NCBI GenBank assembly: GCA_018644785.1
Contig: JABGPV010000061.1
Location: forward strand, 1-20,342
Direction of reading: 5' to 3'
Source of the DNA: Deltaproteobacteria bacterium
Lineage (GTDB): Bacteria; Desulfobacterota; DSM-4660; Desulfatiglandales; Desulfatiglandaceae
DNA length: 20,342 nt
Part shown: positions 1-7,060 of the stretch, piece by piece
Position numbering within the stretch: position 1 is the stretch's first letter
How the letters are laid out: each line of letters opens with the position of its first letter
Program-made: the position numbers and the translations under genes
Notes under the pieces: generated by a model
Databases searched by the model: none
Told to the model about the DNA's origin: nothing
Seen by the model: only the letters and a program-made list of their open reading frames with translations

Positions 1-457
1 GATGGTGGAGGCCAACGGTGGTGATGGTCGTATTCTGAATTCTTAAGGGGCCGTAGCGTAGCTGGTCAAGGTAATGGATGTCGGCCCCTAAATCTTCAAA
101 ACGAATGGGGAAAAAACCATCCCCGATTCCGGAGTCAAAAATGGCGCGCAACCCTTTGATGCATCTGGGTGCGCCGTCTACGGCGATTCGGGTCGTGGGT
201 TTGAAAACCGGGTCAAAGAAGGGAAAACCCTGGACGTGGTCCCAATGTACGTGGGTCATTAACAGGTGAATGTCCACTGTTTCTCTGGTGGCCATCAGGT
301 GGTCCCCCAGGGGCCGTATGCCGCTTCCCGCATCAATGACAACCGTCACGCCGCAATTTAGTAAAATTTCAACACAGCAGGTGTTTCCTCCGTAAACAAT
401 GGTGTCTTTCCCCGGCGCCGCGATGGAACCCCTTGTTCCCCAGAATTTGATCTTCAT
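1..457 (-). CDS. MBL-fold metallohydrolase, N-terminal 152 residues (3' end outside window)
   Basis: This is the N-terminal part of a metallo-beta-lactamase-fold hydrolase, read leftwards and cut by the window edge. Translation from the ATG at 455-457 shows the opening GTRGS motif (residues 7-11), GGNTCC (23-28), IDAGSG (41-46) and the zinc-binding THVHWDH (68-74), which fits HxHxDH, followed by GFPFF. This set is typical of the MBL subfamily related to phosphodiesterases and tRNase Z-like enzymes, in which no beta-lactam activity is expected. The substrate cannot be told from what is here. An AGGGA ribosome-binding site lies about 7 nt before the start. A 124-nt gap separates it from the upstream peptidase gene on the same strand, so it may have its own promoter. 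The remaining metal ligands should lie beyond position 1. Confidence 0.85.
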   Translation of the reverse strand, partial: MKIKFWGTRGSIAAPGKDTIVYGGNTCCVEILLNCGVTVVIDAGSGIRPLGDHLMATRETVDIHLLMTHVHWDHVQGFPFFDPVFKPTTRIAVDGAPRCIKGLRAIFDSGIGDGFFPIRFEDLGADIHYLDQLRYGPLRIQNTTITTVGLHH

Positions 458-513
458 GAAATGTTCCCTGGTTGTGACGTGTTAAAAAAACCCTCTGATT
501 TCTTCCGGGAACC

Positions 514-542
514 ACGGTATATTTTTGTCGCGATGGTGTCAA
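514..542 (-). promoter_or_regulatory. Weak candidate promoter for the MBL-fold gene
   Basis: Read on the minus strand there is a perfect TTGACA (537-542). It is followed either by TACCGT at 17-bp spacing or by TATACC at 15-bp spacing. Neither -10 option is good, so this is tentative. It lies in the 124-nt gap between the M20 peptidase and the MBL gene. No hairpin followed by a T-run was seen in that gap. Confidence 0.3.
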
Positions 543-581
543 TTCAAAAAAAGCGGCATGTTAGCGGTTCAATGTCGGTCT

Positions 582-1823
582 TTATGTGCTTTCATCTTCC
601 TGGTAAATGGCGGCAAATACCTTGGCATCCGTGATGACCTGGGAAATCAGGCAGTACTCATTGGGTTGGTGGGCCGTATCCGGACAGGTGGACCATACCG
701 CCGCGGGAAGGCCGGCTTCCCGGAAAAAAGCGGCCACCGTGCCGCCCCCGATCCCCATGGGCTTCGCCTCGCGTCCCGTGACGTTCATAACAGCCTTTTT
801 CAATGCCGCCACCACGGGCGAAGTCGCCGGGGTCGGCAAAGGCGCGTCATGCCGATGTTCGCTTTCCAGTTCGATATTGAGTGCCAGTTCAGCAGCTACT
901 CTTGATGCAGTTTGTTGTGCAGTTTCAATGACCTCATCCACATTGTGTTCGGGCAGGATTCGGCAGTCGGCGTAAAAAACATCTCTTCCGGGAATGGTAT
1001 TCACGTTAGAGACATTGGCCTCTATTTTTGTGGGTTCAAAAGTGGAAACAGGCGGGCTGAAAAGGGGATTTGAAGCTGCAAATTTTTCTTTGAGCTTTCC
1101 CAGGGCCACGATCAGCCTGGCTGCTCCCACCAGAGAGTTTTTCCCCTTATGGGGGGTGCTCGCGTGGCATTGTCGGCCGTTTATGGTAAACTTCAGCCAG
1201 AGCATTGATTTTTCGGCGATTTCAATCATGGTGCCGTCCTCGTTTCCCGCATCGGGAACAATGATCAGATCCTCCGGACTGAAGATGTCGCCATGGTGCT
1301 TTAACATGTAGCTGAGCCCATACCGGCTCCCCGTCTCTTCATCCGCCACGATGATCAATCCAACAGATCGTTTGAGTGTCTTATGGGAATCCAGTATGGC
1401 TTTGAGGGCAAGGTAAGCGCTGACAAAACCGTGTTGATTGTCCTCAACGCCCCTGCCGATAATGCGGTCTCCATCCACTTTGATACAGTAAGGGTCACAT
1501 TCCCACAGGGAGAGGTTTCCCGGCGGAACAATGTCCGCGTGGGCCAAAACCCACACCACCGGATCGTCTTGAAGGCCTTTCCATCTGGCGATCAGGTTGG
1601 GGCGATAACCGTCGCGGGCCTTTTCATCGGGGGCTCGGATCTCTTCCATGTGGTCGGGTTTCATCCCGGATAACAATTCCTTGATGAAATCCATTTTTTC
1701 GTGCTCGCCGGATCCGCCGTTCAATGGGCCCAGGGCCACCCGTGCACACAGATCCCGTTGAAGTTCAATGACCTCATCCCGGTAGCCGTCAATTCGTTCA
1801 TAAATATCTTTCATCTTGTCCAT
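582..1823 (-). CDS. M20-family metallopeptidase (ArgE/DapE/carboxypeptidase G2 type)
   Basis: A 413-residue zinc-dependent amidohydrolase of the M20 family, probably cytoplasmic, which removes an acyl or amino-acid group from a small peptide or N-acyl amino acid. Metal-site motifs are complete: AHADIVPPG with H95 and D97, GRGVEDN with bridging D128, ADEETGS with catalytic E162 and metal ligand E163, VPDAG with D191, and a C-terminal TAHQPNE histidine. H220 in the QCHAS segment marks the start of the lid/dimerisation domain. Length is normal for the family. The substrate cannot be read from sequence; DapE, ArgE and dipeptidase relatives look alike at this level. The ATG at 1821-1823 has only a weak GGA upstream; a second ATG three codons in is an alternative. 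It lies 12 nt after the acyltransferase, so the two are likely co-transcribed. Confidence 0.9.
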   Translation of the reverse strand: MDKMKDIYERIDGYRDEVIELQRDLCARVALGPLNGGSGEHEKMDFIKELLSGMKPDHMEEIRAPDEKARDGYRPNLIARWKGLQDDPVVWVLAHADIVPPGNLSLWECDPYCIKVDGDRIIGRGVEDNQHGFVSAYLALKAILDSHKTLKRSVGLIIVADEETGSRYGLSYMLKHHGDIFSPEDLIIVPDAGNEDGTMIEIAEKSMLWLKFTINGRQCHASTPHKGKNSLVGAARLIVALGKLKEKFAASNPLFSPPVSTFEPTKIEANVSNVNTIPGRDVFYADCRILPEHNVDEVIETAQQTASRVAAELALNIELESEHRHDAPLPTPATSPVVAALKKAVMNVTGREAKPMGIGGGTVAAFFREAGLPAAVWSTCPDTAHQPNEYCLISQVITDAKVFAAIYQEDEST

Positions 1824-1835
1824 GGGTTTGTATCC

Positions 1836-2474
1836 TTATGTTTGTGTTTCGAGGCCGGAGAGTTCGGAAATGGCCTCCATGAGCTGGTCAAAGGTTTCGT
1901 CACCAGACGTTTGTCTTCCGTGATAAACAGGTTTGCCGAAAGAAACCGTCACGCGGGTTCTGAGGCCTTCCCTGCGGTAGCGAAACCCCACGGGGATGAG
2001 GGGCAATGCCAATCTTGAAATGATGAGTTTCAGGATACCGCTCCTTCCCGGGCCCATCCGGCCGGGATAGTAGGTGCCCTCGGGGAAAACCACCACCCCC
2101 TCTCCTTCTTTCAAATAGTGAATCATGGCCCTGATGGCATCTCTGCTTTTGAGCGGCTTTTGTCGATTAAGCGGGATGCCCCCCTGGAATTTCAGGAGCC
2201 GGCTGATGATGGGATTTTCAAAAAGCTCGTGTTTGGCCACGTAATAGAGGGGCCGCGGGGTGGCAACGGCAATGAGGGGAATATCCTGCCAGCATTGGTG
2301 CTTCGGCAGCATCAGAAAGGCTTTCCCCCTTGGCAGGTATTCACTGCCGCGGGTTTCAAGCCGGTAAAAAGGAGAAAAGGTGCTGCGGATAAGGGCTTTT
2401 GTTGCATCGCATACCCATTTTTTCCTTTCAAGCGCTAAGACCCCGGGGATGTGTTGTTTGATTTGACGGCCCAT
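1836..2474 (-). CDS. 1-acyl-sn-glycerol-3-phosphate acyltransferase-like protein (PlsC family)
   Basis: A 212-residue PlsC/LPLAT-family acyltransferase, expected to transfer an acyl chain from acyl-ACP or acyl-CoA to lysophosphatidic acid or a related lipid at the inner membrane. Family blocks are in order: HQCWQD (59-64, the catalytic HX4D), GGIPLNR (98-104), FPEGT (130-134) and PLIPVG (158-163). I place the start at the ATG at 2472-2474. It forms a TGATG overlap with the stop of the upstream DUF202 gene and follows an AAGGG site. The longer open frame to 2621 only adds 49 low-complexity, Arg/Asn-rich residues lying inside the DUF202 gene. Translational coupling with that gene is likely. Whether it is the housekeeping PlsC or a paralogue with another lysolipid substrate cannot be told here. 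Confidence 0.88.
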   Translation of the reverse strand: MGRQIKQHIPGVLALERKKWVCDATKALIRSTFSPFYRLETRGSEYLPRGKAFLMLPKHQCWQDIPLIAVATPRPLYYVAKHELFENPIISRLLKFQGGIPLNRQKPLKSRDAIRAMIHYLKEGEGVVVFPEGTYYPGRMGPGRSGILKLIISRLALPLIPVGFRYRREGLRTRVTVSFGKPVYHGRQTSGDETFDQLMEAISELSGLETQT

Positions 2475-2809
2475 CACCCTTTTCTCTTGGTTTTGGTTCC
2501 GACAAAAGGACTCTCTGTTTCCCCTGTTCTTTCTTCTTCCCGGCGAACAACCCGGTTTATTCTTCTGTAGATCAACAACCCCCGGATGAGAATGATGGCG
2601 GCGATGGGAAGAAGTATCCATCCCAGCGCTATCACAACGTTGTGATTCCAGAATTTGATAAAGACCAATGCCGCAGCAACCAGAGACAGAACGGTGCGAA
2701 TGTAGGCCAGCAGGGTCCTGCGATTGGCCAGTTCCGTACGGTATCCCGCCAGGTGGTCGCGAATAAACAGCGCGGATTGTGGCGGGTGATGGGTTTTATC
2801 GGCTGCCAA
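2474..2809 (-). CDS. DUF202 (YidH-type) small membrane protein, TTG start
   Basis: A 111-residue inner-membrane protein with the DUF202 signature ANRRTLLAYIRTVLSLVAAAL, seen in most members as an N-terminal NxRTxLAxxRT block running into the first membrane segment. Two hydrophobic helices are visible, at about residues 34-54 and 58-83, and the C-terminal tail is basic. The molecular role of the family is not known. The start is TTG at 2807-2809, supported by a GAGGAG site 8 nt upstream; no ATG in frame gives the conserved N-terminus. Its stop shares one base with the acyltransferase start. It is the first gene of a leftward unit that continues into the acyltransferase and the M20 peptidase. 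Confidence 0.85.
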   Translation of the reverse strand: MAADKTHHPPQSALFIRDHLAGYRTELANRRTLLAYIRTVLSLVAAALVFIKFWNHNVVIALGWILLPIAAIILIRGLLIYRRINRVVRREEERTGETESPFVGTKTKRKG

Positions 2810-2907
2810 CGGTATTGCTCCTCAAGTAAGAGATTTTGCAGTGACTCAGAAAGTGCCCGGAATAATTTTTCAATTCCGCAGAGAAAAATATGAAAAATGA
2901 GATGGTG

Positions 2908-2932
2908 TGTCAAGGGGATATGAACCTTGACA
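2908..2932. promoter_or_regulatory. Inverted repeat overlapping the -35 box (candidate operator)
   Basis: Perfect 8-bp arms TGTCAAGG (2908-2915) and CCTTGACA (2925-2932) surround a 9-nt centre. The right arm contains the TTGACA -35 box of the dehydratase-cluster promoter, so a bound dimer would cover the promoter. A second 8-bp palindrome, GTGCGCAC (2937-2944), lies in the spacer. The regulator is unknown. Confidence 0.45.
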
Positions 2933-2956
2933 GATTGTGCGCACTTCTTTTAGAGT
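2927..2956 (+). promoter_or_regulatory. Candidate sigma70-type promoter of the dehydratase-aminotransferase cluster
   Basis: TTGACA (2927-2932, perfect) is followed at 18-bp spacing by TAGAGT (2951-2956, 4 of 6). Transcription would begin near 2963, leaving a leader of about 44 nt before the ATG at 3007. This also argues against the longer open frame that begins at 2890. Confidence 0.5.
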
Positions 2957-3006
2957 GCCGACTATGTGTTCATATCATTGCTGAGCGGATCCGAAAGGAA
3001 ACATTT

Positions 3007-4077
3007 ATGACCCGAAGCGCGTATTTGCGCCGGCAGAAACAGATGGGAAGACGCCTTTTCGGGGTTTTTCCAGCCCAGTATCCCAGGGAGATTTTCTGGG
3101 CCATGAATACCGTTCCCGTGGAGATCTGGGATCCGCCGCTGGAAACGGCGAACGCTAACGCGCATCTTCAGCCGTATATCTGCTCTGTGGTCAGGTCCGG
3201 CCTGGAACTGATCCTTCAGGAAAAGACCCGGTTGCTGGATGGGTTTCTCTTCCCCCACACCTGTGATTCCATTCAGAATCTGGCGTCCATCGTCAATGAT
3301 TATCTGGGGTTGGAAATTCCCTGTACCTTTTTTTATCACCCCAAAGCGCCTTTCGGGAAAGGTTCCCGTGATTATTATCTCAGTCAACTCAAAATTCTTA
3401 CCGGTGAACTGGAAAAACTTTTTGGACCCATTGACCCTGACGAGTTTAAGCGGCGGGTGGACCAGGGTCTGGATATGCAGAAACGACTTGCGGATGCCTA
3501 TGAATTGAGGCGTATGGGGGAGCTCGCCGTTTCCAACACGTCTTTTTACCGCAATGTCCGGCTGGCGGAATACCTGCACCCGGATGATTTTGTTTCGGGT
3601 TTTGAGACCTTTCTGGCGGTGTCAAAAGGTGAGAATCCAAAGGGTCCCGAGATCATCCTGAGCGGCATCCTTCCCCACCCGGAAATCCTGCGCCTTCTGG
3701 ATCAGCAGGGTGTTCGCGTGGTAGACGACGACCTGTTGAACTGCAACAGGCGGATGCCGTTGAACCTTGGACGGGCTCAGGACCCCTATGAAATTCTGGT
3801 TGAAAACTACTTTGCCATGCCGCCCTGTCCCACCCGGGGGTCACCCATTCAGGAACGACTTGACTTCATGATGGATAAAGTTCATAAAACCGACGTTCAG
3901 GGGGTCATCTTCTGCGGCATCAAATTTTGTGAACCGGAATGGTTTGATGTGCCCCAGATGGTGGCGGCAGCAAAAGATGCGGGCTTAAAAACCCTGTTGC
4001 TGGATCTGGAAGTGAACCAGCCCTTGAGCGGTCAATTGTCTACGCGGGTGGAAGCGTTCGTTGAGATGATAAGTTAA
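3007..4077 (+). CDS. 2-hydroxyacyl-CoA dehydratase / benzoyl-CoA reductase-type Fe-S subunit (HgdB/BcrC-like)
   Basis: A 356-residue member of the HGD-D/BCR subunit family. These proteins bind a [4Fe-4S] cluster and work as heterodimers that use one low-potential electron to dehydrate (R)-2-hydroxyacyl-CoA or, in relatives, to reduce benzoyl-CoA. The family opening FGVFPAQYPREIFWAMNTVP (18-37) is clear. Probable cluster or conserved cysteines are C59 (PYICSVVRS), C86 (PHTCDS) and C308 (IKFCEP). The start is the ATG at 3007 with AAAGGA 8 nt upstream, which places the conserved motif near the N-terminus as in relatives. The frame stays open to 2890, but that part covers the candidate promoter. 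The partner subunit begins 13 nt downstream. The ATPase activator (HgdC/BcrD type) is absent from the window, so the substrate stays open; it could also be an uncharacterised family branch. Confidence 0.85.
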   Translation: MTRSAYLRRQKQMGRRLFGVFPAQYPREIFWAMNTVPVEIWDPPLETANANAHLQPYICSVVRSGLELILQEKTRLLDGFLFPHTCDSIQNLASIVNDYLGLEIPCTFFYHPKAPFGKGSRDYYLSQLKILTGELEKLFGPIDPDEFKRRVDQGLDMQKRLADAYELRRMGELAVSNTSFYRNVRLAEYLHPDDFVSGFETFLAVSKGENPKGPEIILSGILPHPEILRLLDQQGVRVVDDDLLNCNRRMPLNLGRAQDPYEILVENYFAMPPCPTRGSPIQERLDFMMDKVHKTDVQGVIFCGIKFCEPEWFDVPQMVAAAKDAGLKTLLLDLEVNQPLSGQLSTRVEAFVEMIS

Positions 4078-4090
4078 GGAATCGAAACCC

Positions 4091-5413
4091 ATGCCTTTGG
4101 CGAAACGTCTATCTTACCATGTTATGAAGGATCTGGGCGCCCCCCTGGTGATGGGGCTTGCGGCAAAGAAAGCGAAAAAGAAACGCCCTGCAACCACCCG
4201 TTCCCCCTTTGGTCCCAGGCTTAAATGCGCTGCTCGTCTGAAGGAAATCATGACCCGCCATTATTTCCTCGCCCGGTATGCAAAAGGGGCCAAACCTGTG
4301 GCCTGGGTCACCAGCGGCGCGCCCGTGGAACTGCTTCGGGCCTTTGATTTTTACACCATCTATCCCGAGAATCATGGGGCATTGTGCGGTGCACAGCGCC
4401 TGGGACCCGAGTATTGCGGTATTGCCGAAGACCATGGATATTACCAGGACCTTTGTTCGTACGCCCGCATCGACCTGGGGCACGCTCTTTCGGGAAAAAC
4501 CCCCGTGGGAAAACTGCCCCGGCCGGATCTCCTGTTTGCTTCCAACAACATTTGTCAGACGGTTTTATACTGGTACCGGGTGCTGGCCCACCGTTTGAAA
4601 GTTCCCCTGCTGCTGTTTGATACCCCTTACAATTTCAAAGATATCCGGGGTGAAGACATCCATTACATGGTGGATCAATTGAAAGAAATGATTCCCGTGC
4701 TGGAGAAGGTGAGCGGAAACAATTTCAAAGAAGAAACGTTTAGCCGGGTGATCCATTTGGCAAAAGATGCGTCGCTGATCTGGGGTCAGGTTCTGGAAAC
4801 CATGCAGCACAAACCTGCGCCCATGACCATTTTTGACGCCTTTGTTCACCTGGCGCCCATTGTTTCCTTAAGGGGCCTTCCTGTGGCTACGGAGTACTAT
4901 CAGACCCTATTGGCCGAGCTGAGGGAACGGATCGATCAGGGCATCGGCGCCATTCGGGACGAACGGAAAAGGCTCATGTGGGATAACATTGCCATCTGGT
5001 ACAAGGTGCGTGATTTCTCCAATCTTTTTGCTGAAAAAGGCATGAATTTTGTGACCGCCACCTACACCAATGCCTGGGCTGAAACCTCGTCCCATATGGA
5101 TGTGGAAAAACCCTTTGAGTCCATGGCCCGAACCTATTCCCAGGTGGTTTTGAACAACAACCTTAACCATCGGCTGTTCTTGATGGAACGTCTTATCAAA
5201 GATTACCAGGTGGATGGGCTCGTCATTCATTCAGCCAAAAGCTGCAAGCCCTATTCCGTGGGCCAATACGACCTCAAACGCATCCTCATGGACCGTCTGG
5301 AGATCCCTTCGGTGATTATCGAGGCGGATATCACCGATTTCCGCGCTTTTTCGGAGGAGCAGACCCGCACACGGCTGGAAGCCTTCTTTGAGACACTGGA
5401 GGCGTTTTCTTAG
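4091..5413 (+). CDS. 2-hydroxyacyl-CoA dehydratase / benzoyl-CoA reductase-type Fe-S subunit (HgdA/BcrB-like)
   Basis: A 440-residue second subunit of the same superfamily as its upstream neighbour, with which it should form the catalytic heterodimer. Family blocks are GAPVELLRAFDFYTIYPENH (76-95), CSYAR (122-126), SNNIC (151-155) and the C-terminal SAKSCKPYSVGQYD (381-394). The three cysteines in these blocks (122, 155 and 385) are the likely [4Fe-4S] ligands. A basic Lys/Arg-rich stretch occurs at 26-34, before the conserved core. The start ATG follows TAAGGA at about 10 nt. Gaps of 13 nt upstream and 17 nt downstream make co-transcription with the first subunit and the aminotransferase likely. 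Family assignment is firm; substrate is not. Options are an amino-acid-derived 2-hydroxyacyl-CoA, an aromatic acyl-CoA, or an undescribed reaction. Confidence 0.85.
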   Translation: MPLAKRLSYHVMKDLGAPLVMGLAAKKAKKKRPATTRSPFGPRLKCAARLKEIMTRHYFLARYAKGAKPVAWVTSGAPVELLRAFDFYTIYPENHGALCGAQRLGPEYCGIAEDHGYYQDLCSYARIDLGHALSGKTPVGKLPRPDLLFASNNICQTVLYWYRVLAHRLKVPLLLFDTPYNFKDIRGEDIHYMVDQLKEMIPVLEKVSGNNFKEETFSRVIHLAKDASLIWGQVLETMQHKPAPMTIFDAFVHLAPIVSLRGLPVATEYYQTLLAELRERIDQGIGAIRDERKRLMWDNIAIWYKVRDFSNLFAEKGMNFVTATYTNAWAETSSHMDVEKPFESMARTYSQVVLNNNLNHRLFLMERLIKDYQVDGLVIHSAKSCKPYSVGQYDLKRILMDRLEIPSVIIEADITDFRAFSEEQTRTRLEAFFETLEAFS

Positions 5414-5430
5414 ATTCAGGAGGTTTTAAT

Positions 5431-6612
5431 TTGTATAAAGAAGATCAACATGAAACAAATGAGGTCGTGGTGCAGGCGCTTCGACCTTTTGGGACGTCAA
5501 TTTTTACGGAAATGAGTGTTCTGGCAAATGCCCATGGCGCCGTTAATCTTTCTCAAGGATTTCCGGATTTTGACGGGCCTGAGGCCATTCGTGTCAGGGC
5601 GGCTGAAGCGATCAAACGGGGTCCAAACCAATACGTTTTGTCCTATGGCATTCCCGCGCTTCGGGAAGCCGTGGCGCGAAAAATGGAGCGATTTTATGGG
5701 GTGACGGTGGATCCTTATACGGAAATCACCGTGACCGGCGGCGCCACGGAAGGGTTGTGCGCAACGCTCTTTGGCATCCTTGAACAAGGGGATGAAGTGA
5801 TCCTCTTGGAACCCAGTTATGAGACCTATGCGCCGGTGTCAGCCATGGCCGGGGCAAGAATCCGATATGTGTCACTGGAAGGTTCGGATTTTTCGCTACC
5901 GATGGAAAAGCTGGCTGAAGTTTTCAACTCACGGACCAAAGCCATTTTGATCAACAACCCGCAAAATCCCTGCTGCAAGGCTTTCACCCGAGAAGAACTT
6001 TCCTTTATCGGCAAATTGTGCGCTCAGTATGGCGCGTATGCCATTGGAGACGAAGTCTATGAGCATCTGGTCTACGATGGTCGGGAGCATGTCACGCTCC
6101 TGACCATTCCCGAACTCAAGGACCGCTGTTTTGTCATTTCATCTACGGCCAAAACCTTTTCCATGACCGGGTGGAAGATCGGCTATGTGATCGCGGCGCC
6201 CGCGCTGTCTCGAGCCGTTCGCATGAGTCACCAGTTCATTAGCTTCTGCGGCCAGGGTCCTTTGCAGGAGGCCATGGCCTTTGCCATTGATTTTCCAGAC
6301 AGTTACTACCAAGAGCTTCTGGCCGACTATACAAAGAAACGAAATCGTCTGTCCGATGCACTGGCGGGTTTGGGACTCCAGGTTTTCCCAACCGCCGGCA
6401 CTTACTATCTGCTGGTGGACATTCGAAGTCTTGGATTCGATGATGATGTATCGTTTTGCCGCATGCTGACTGAAAAGGCAGGTGTAGCGGCAATCCCCTG
6501 TTCCTGCTTCTGGAACAACCGCAGCCGGGGAAAGGAATTGGTCAGGTTCTGTTTCTGTAAAAAAGATGAAACCCTCGATGAAGCCATCAAGCGGCTTACG
6601 GCTTTTTTGTAA
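5431..6612 (+). CDS. PLP-dependent aminotransferase, class I/II fold (YbdL/kynurenine-aminotransferase-like)
   Basis: A 393-residue fold-type I aminotransferase that would convert an amino acid and a 2-oxoacid, with pyridoxal phosphate on a lysine. Visible landmarks are NLSQGFPDFDGP (39-50), typical of the YbdL/KAT/glutamine transaminase K group; YVLSYGIPALREA (68-80); N179 in NNPQNP; D207 in GDEVYEHLVYD; the PLP lysine K241 in SSTAKTFSMTGWKIGY; and R372, which should bind the substrate carboxylate. The usual NPTGK/NPHNP-TGK segment reads NPCCK, an unusual pair of cysteines next to the PLP-binding asparagine. The start is TTG at 5431, set by a strong AGGAGG 7 nt upstream. Its position directly behind the dehydratase pair suggests that it makes the 2-oxoacid precursor of the dehydratase substrate. 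That link is inference. Confidence 0.88.
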   Translation: MYKEDQHETNEVVVQALRPFGTSIFTEMSVLANAHGAVNLSQGFPDFDGPEAIRVRAAEAIKRGPNQYVLSYGIPALREAVARKMERFYGVTVDPYTEITVTGGATEGLCATLFGILEQGDEVILLEPSYETYAPVSAMAGARIRYVSLEGSDFSLPMEKLAEVFNSRTKAILINNPQNPCCKAFTREELSFIGKLCAQYGAYAIGDEVYEHLVYDGREHVTLLTIPELKDRCFVISSTAKTFSMTGWKIGYVIAAPALSRAVRMSHQFISFCGQGPLQEAMAFAIDFPDSYYQELLADYTKKRNRLSDALAGLGLQVFPTAGTYYLLVDIRSLGFDDDVSFCRMLTEKAGVAAIPCSCFWNNRSRGKELVRFCFCKKDETLDEAIKRLTAFL

Positions 6613-6628
6613 ACACGAAGGAAAAAAC

Positions 6629-7060
6629 ATGACAACCAAGGATAAAGATCGAACACCTGTGGCCCAGATTCTGGTGACCCAGTGTACAAGATGTAAATTG
6701 CCCCTTACCCATATGGTGGTAACCCACAACAGTGAGGGCGTTGTAGAACGGGTTCAGTGCCGCACCTGTGGCAGCGAGCACAAATATCGGCCGGAGAGGA
6801 AAAAAATGGTCAAGAAAACTCCAAAAAAAAAGAGAAAGGCTGCAAAAAGCCGGAAGCCGGATGCTGCAGAAATTTTCGAACAGTTGGCCGCAAAATTTCA
6901 GGACAAGAAACCAGTCCCCTACACCATGCAGGGGTCCTATCAAACCGATGATGTGATCGACCACAAGACCTTCGGAAAAGGGATTGTGACCGGGGTATCT
7001 TACCAGAAGATAGAAGTGGCTTTTGCCGATGCGTCCCGGCTTCTGGTTAGCGACAGGTAA
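6629..7060 (+). CDS. Small zinc-ribbon protein with basic linker and C-terminal SH3-like segment
   Basis: A 143-residue protein in three parts. The N-terminus has two CxxC pairs, CTRC (19-22) and CRTC (44-47), a probable zinc ribbon. A strongly basic stretch follows (about 54-77, rich in Lys and Arg), as in nucleic-acid-binding tails. The C-terminus, DDVIDHKTFGKGIVTGV and beyond (107-141), has the small beta-barrel pattern found in CarD/UvrD-tail-like domains that touch RNA polymerase or nucleic acid. I do not know a function for it. The start ATG has GAAGGA 8 nt upstream; an in-frame ATG at 6566 would overlap the aminotransferase. It lies 16 nt after that gene and is the last member of the rightward cluster. 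It is likely cytoplasmic. Confidence 0.8.
   Translation: MTTKDKDRTPVAQILVTQCTRCKLPLTHMVVTHNSEGVVERVQCRTCGSEHKYRPERKKMVKKTPKKKRKAAKSRKPDAAEIFEQLAAKFQDKKPVPYTMQGSYQTDDVIDHKTFGKGIVTGVSYQKIEVAFADASRLLVSDR

Noticed and set aside
2475..2621. N-terminal extension of the acyltransferase
   Set aside because: The added 49 residues are low complexity and lie inside the DUF202 gene; the TGATG overlap start is far better supported.
2890..3006. N-terminal extension of the first dehydratase subunit
   Set aside because: The ATG at 3007 has a better ribosome-binding site and gives the family's normal N-terminus; the extension covers a candidate promoter and dyad.
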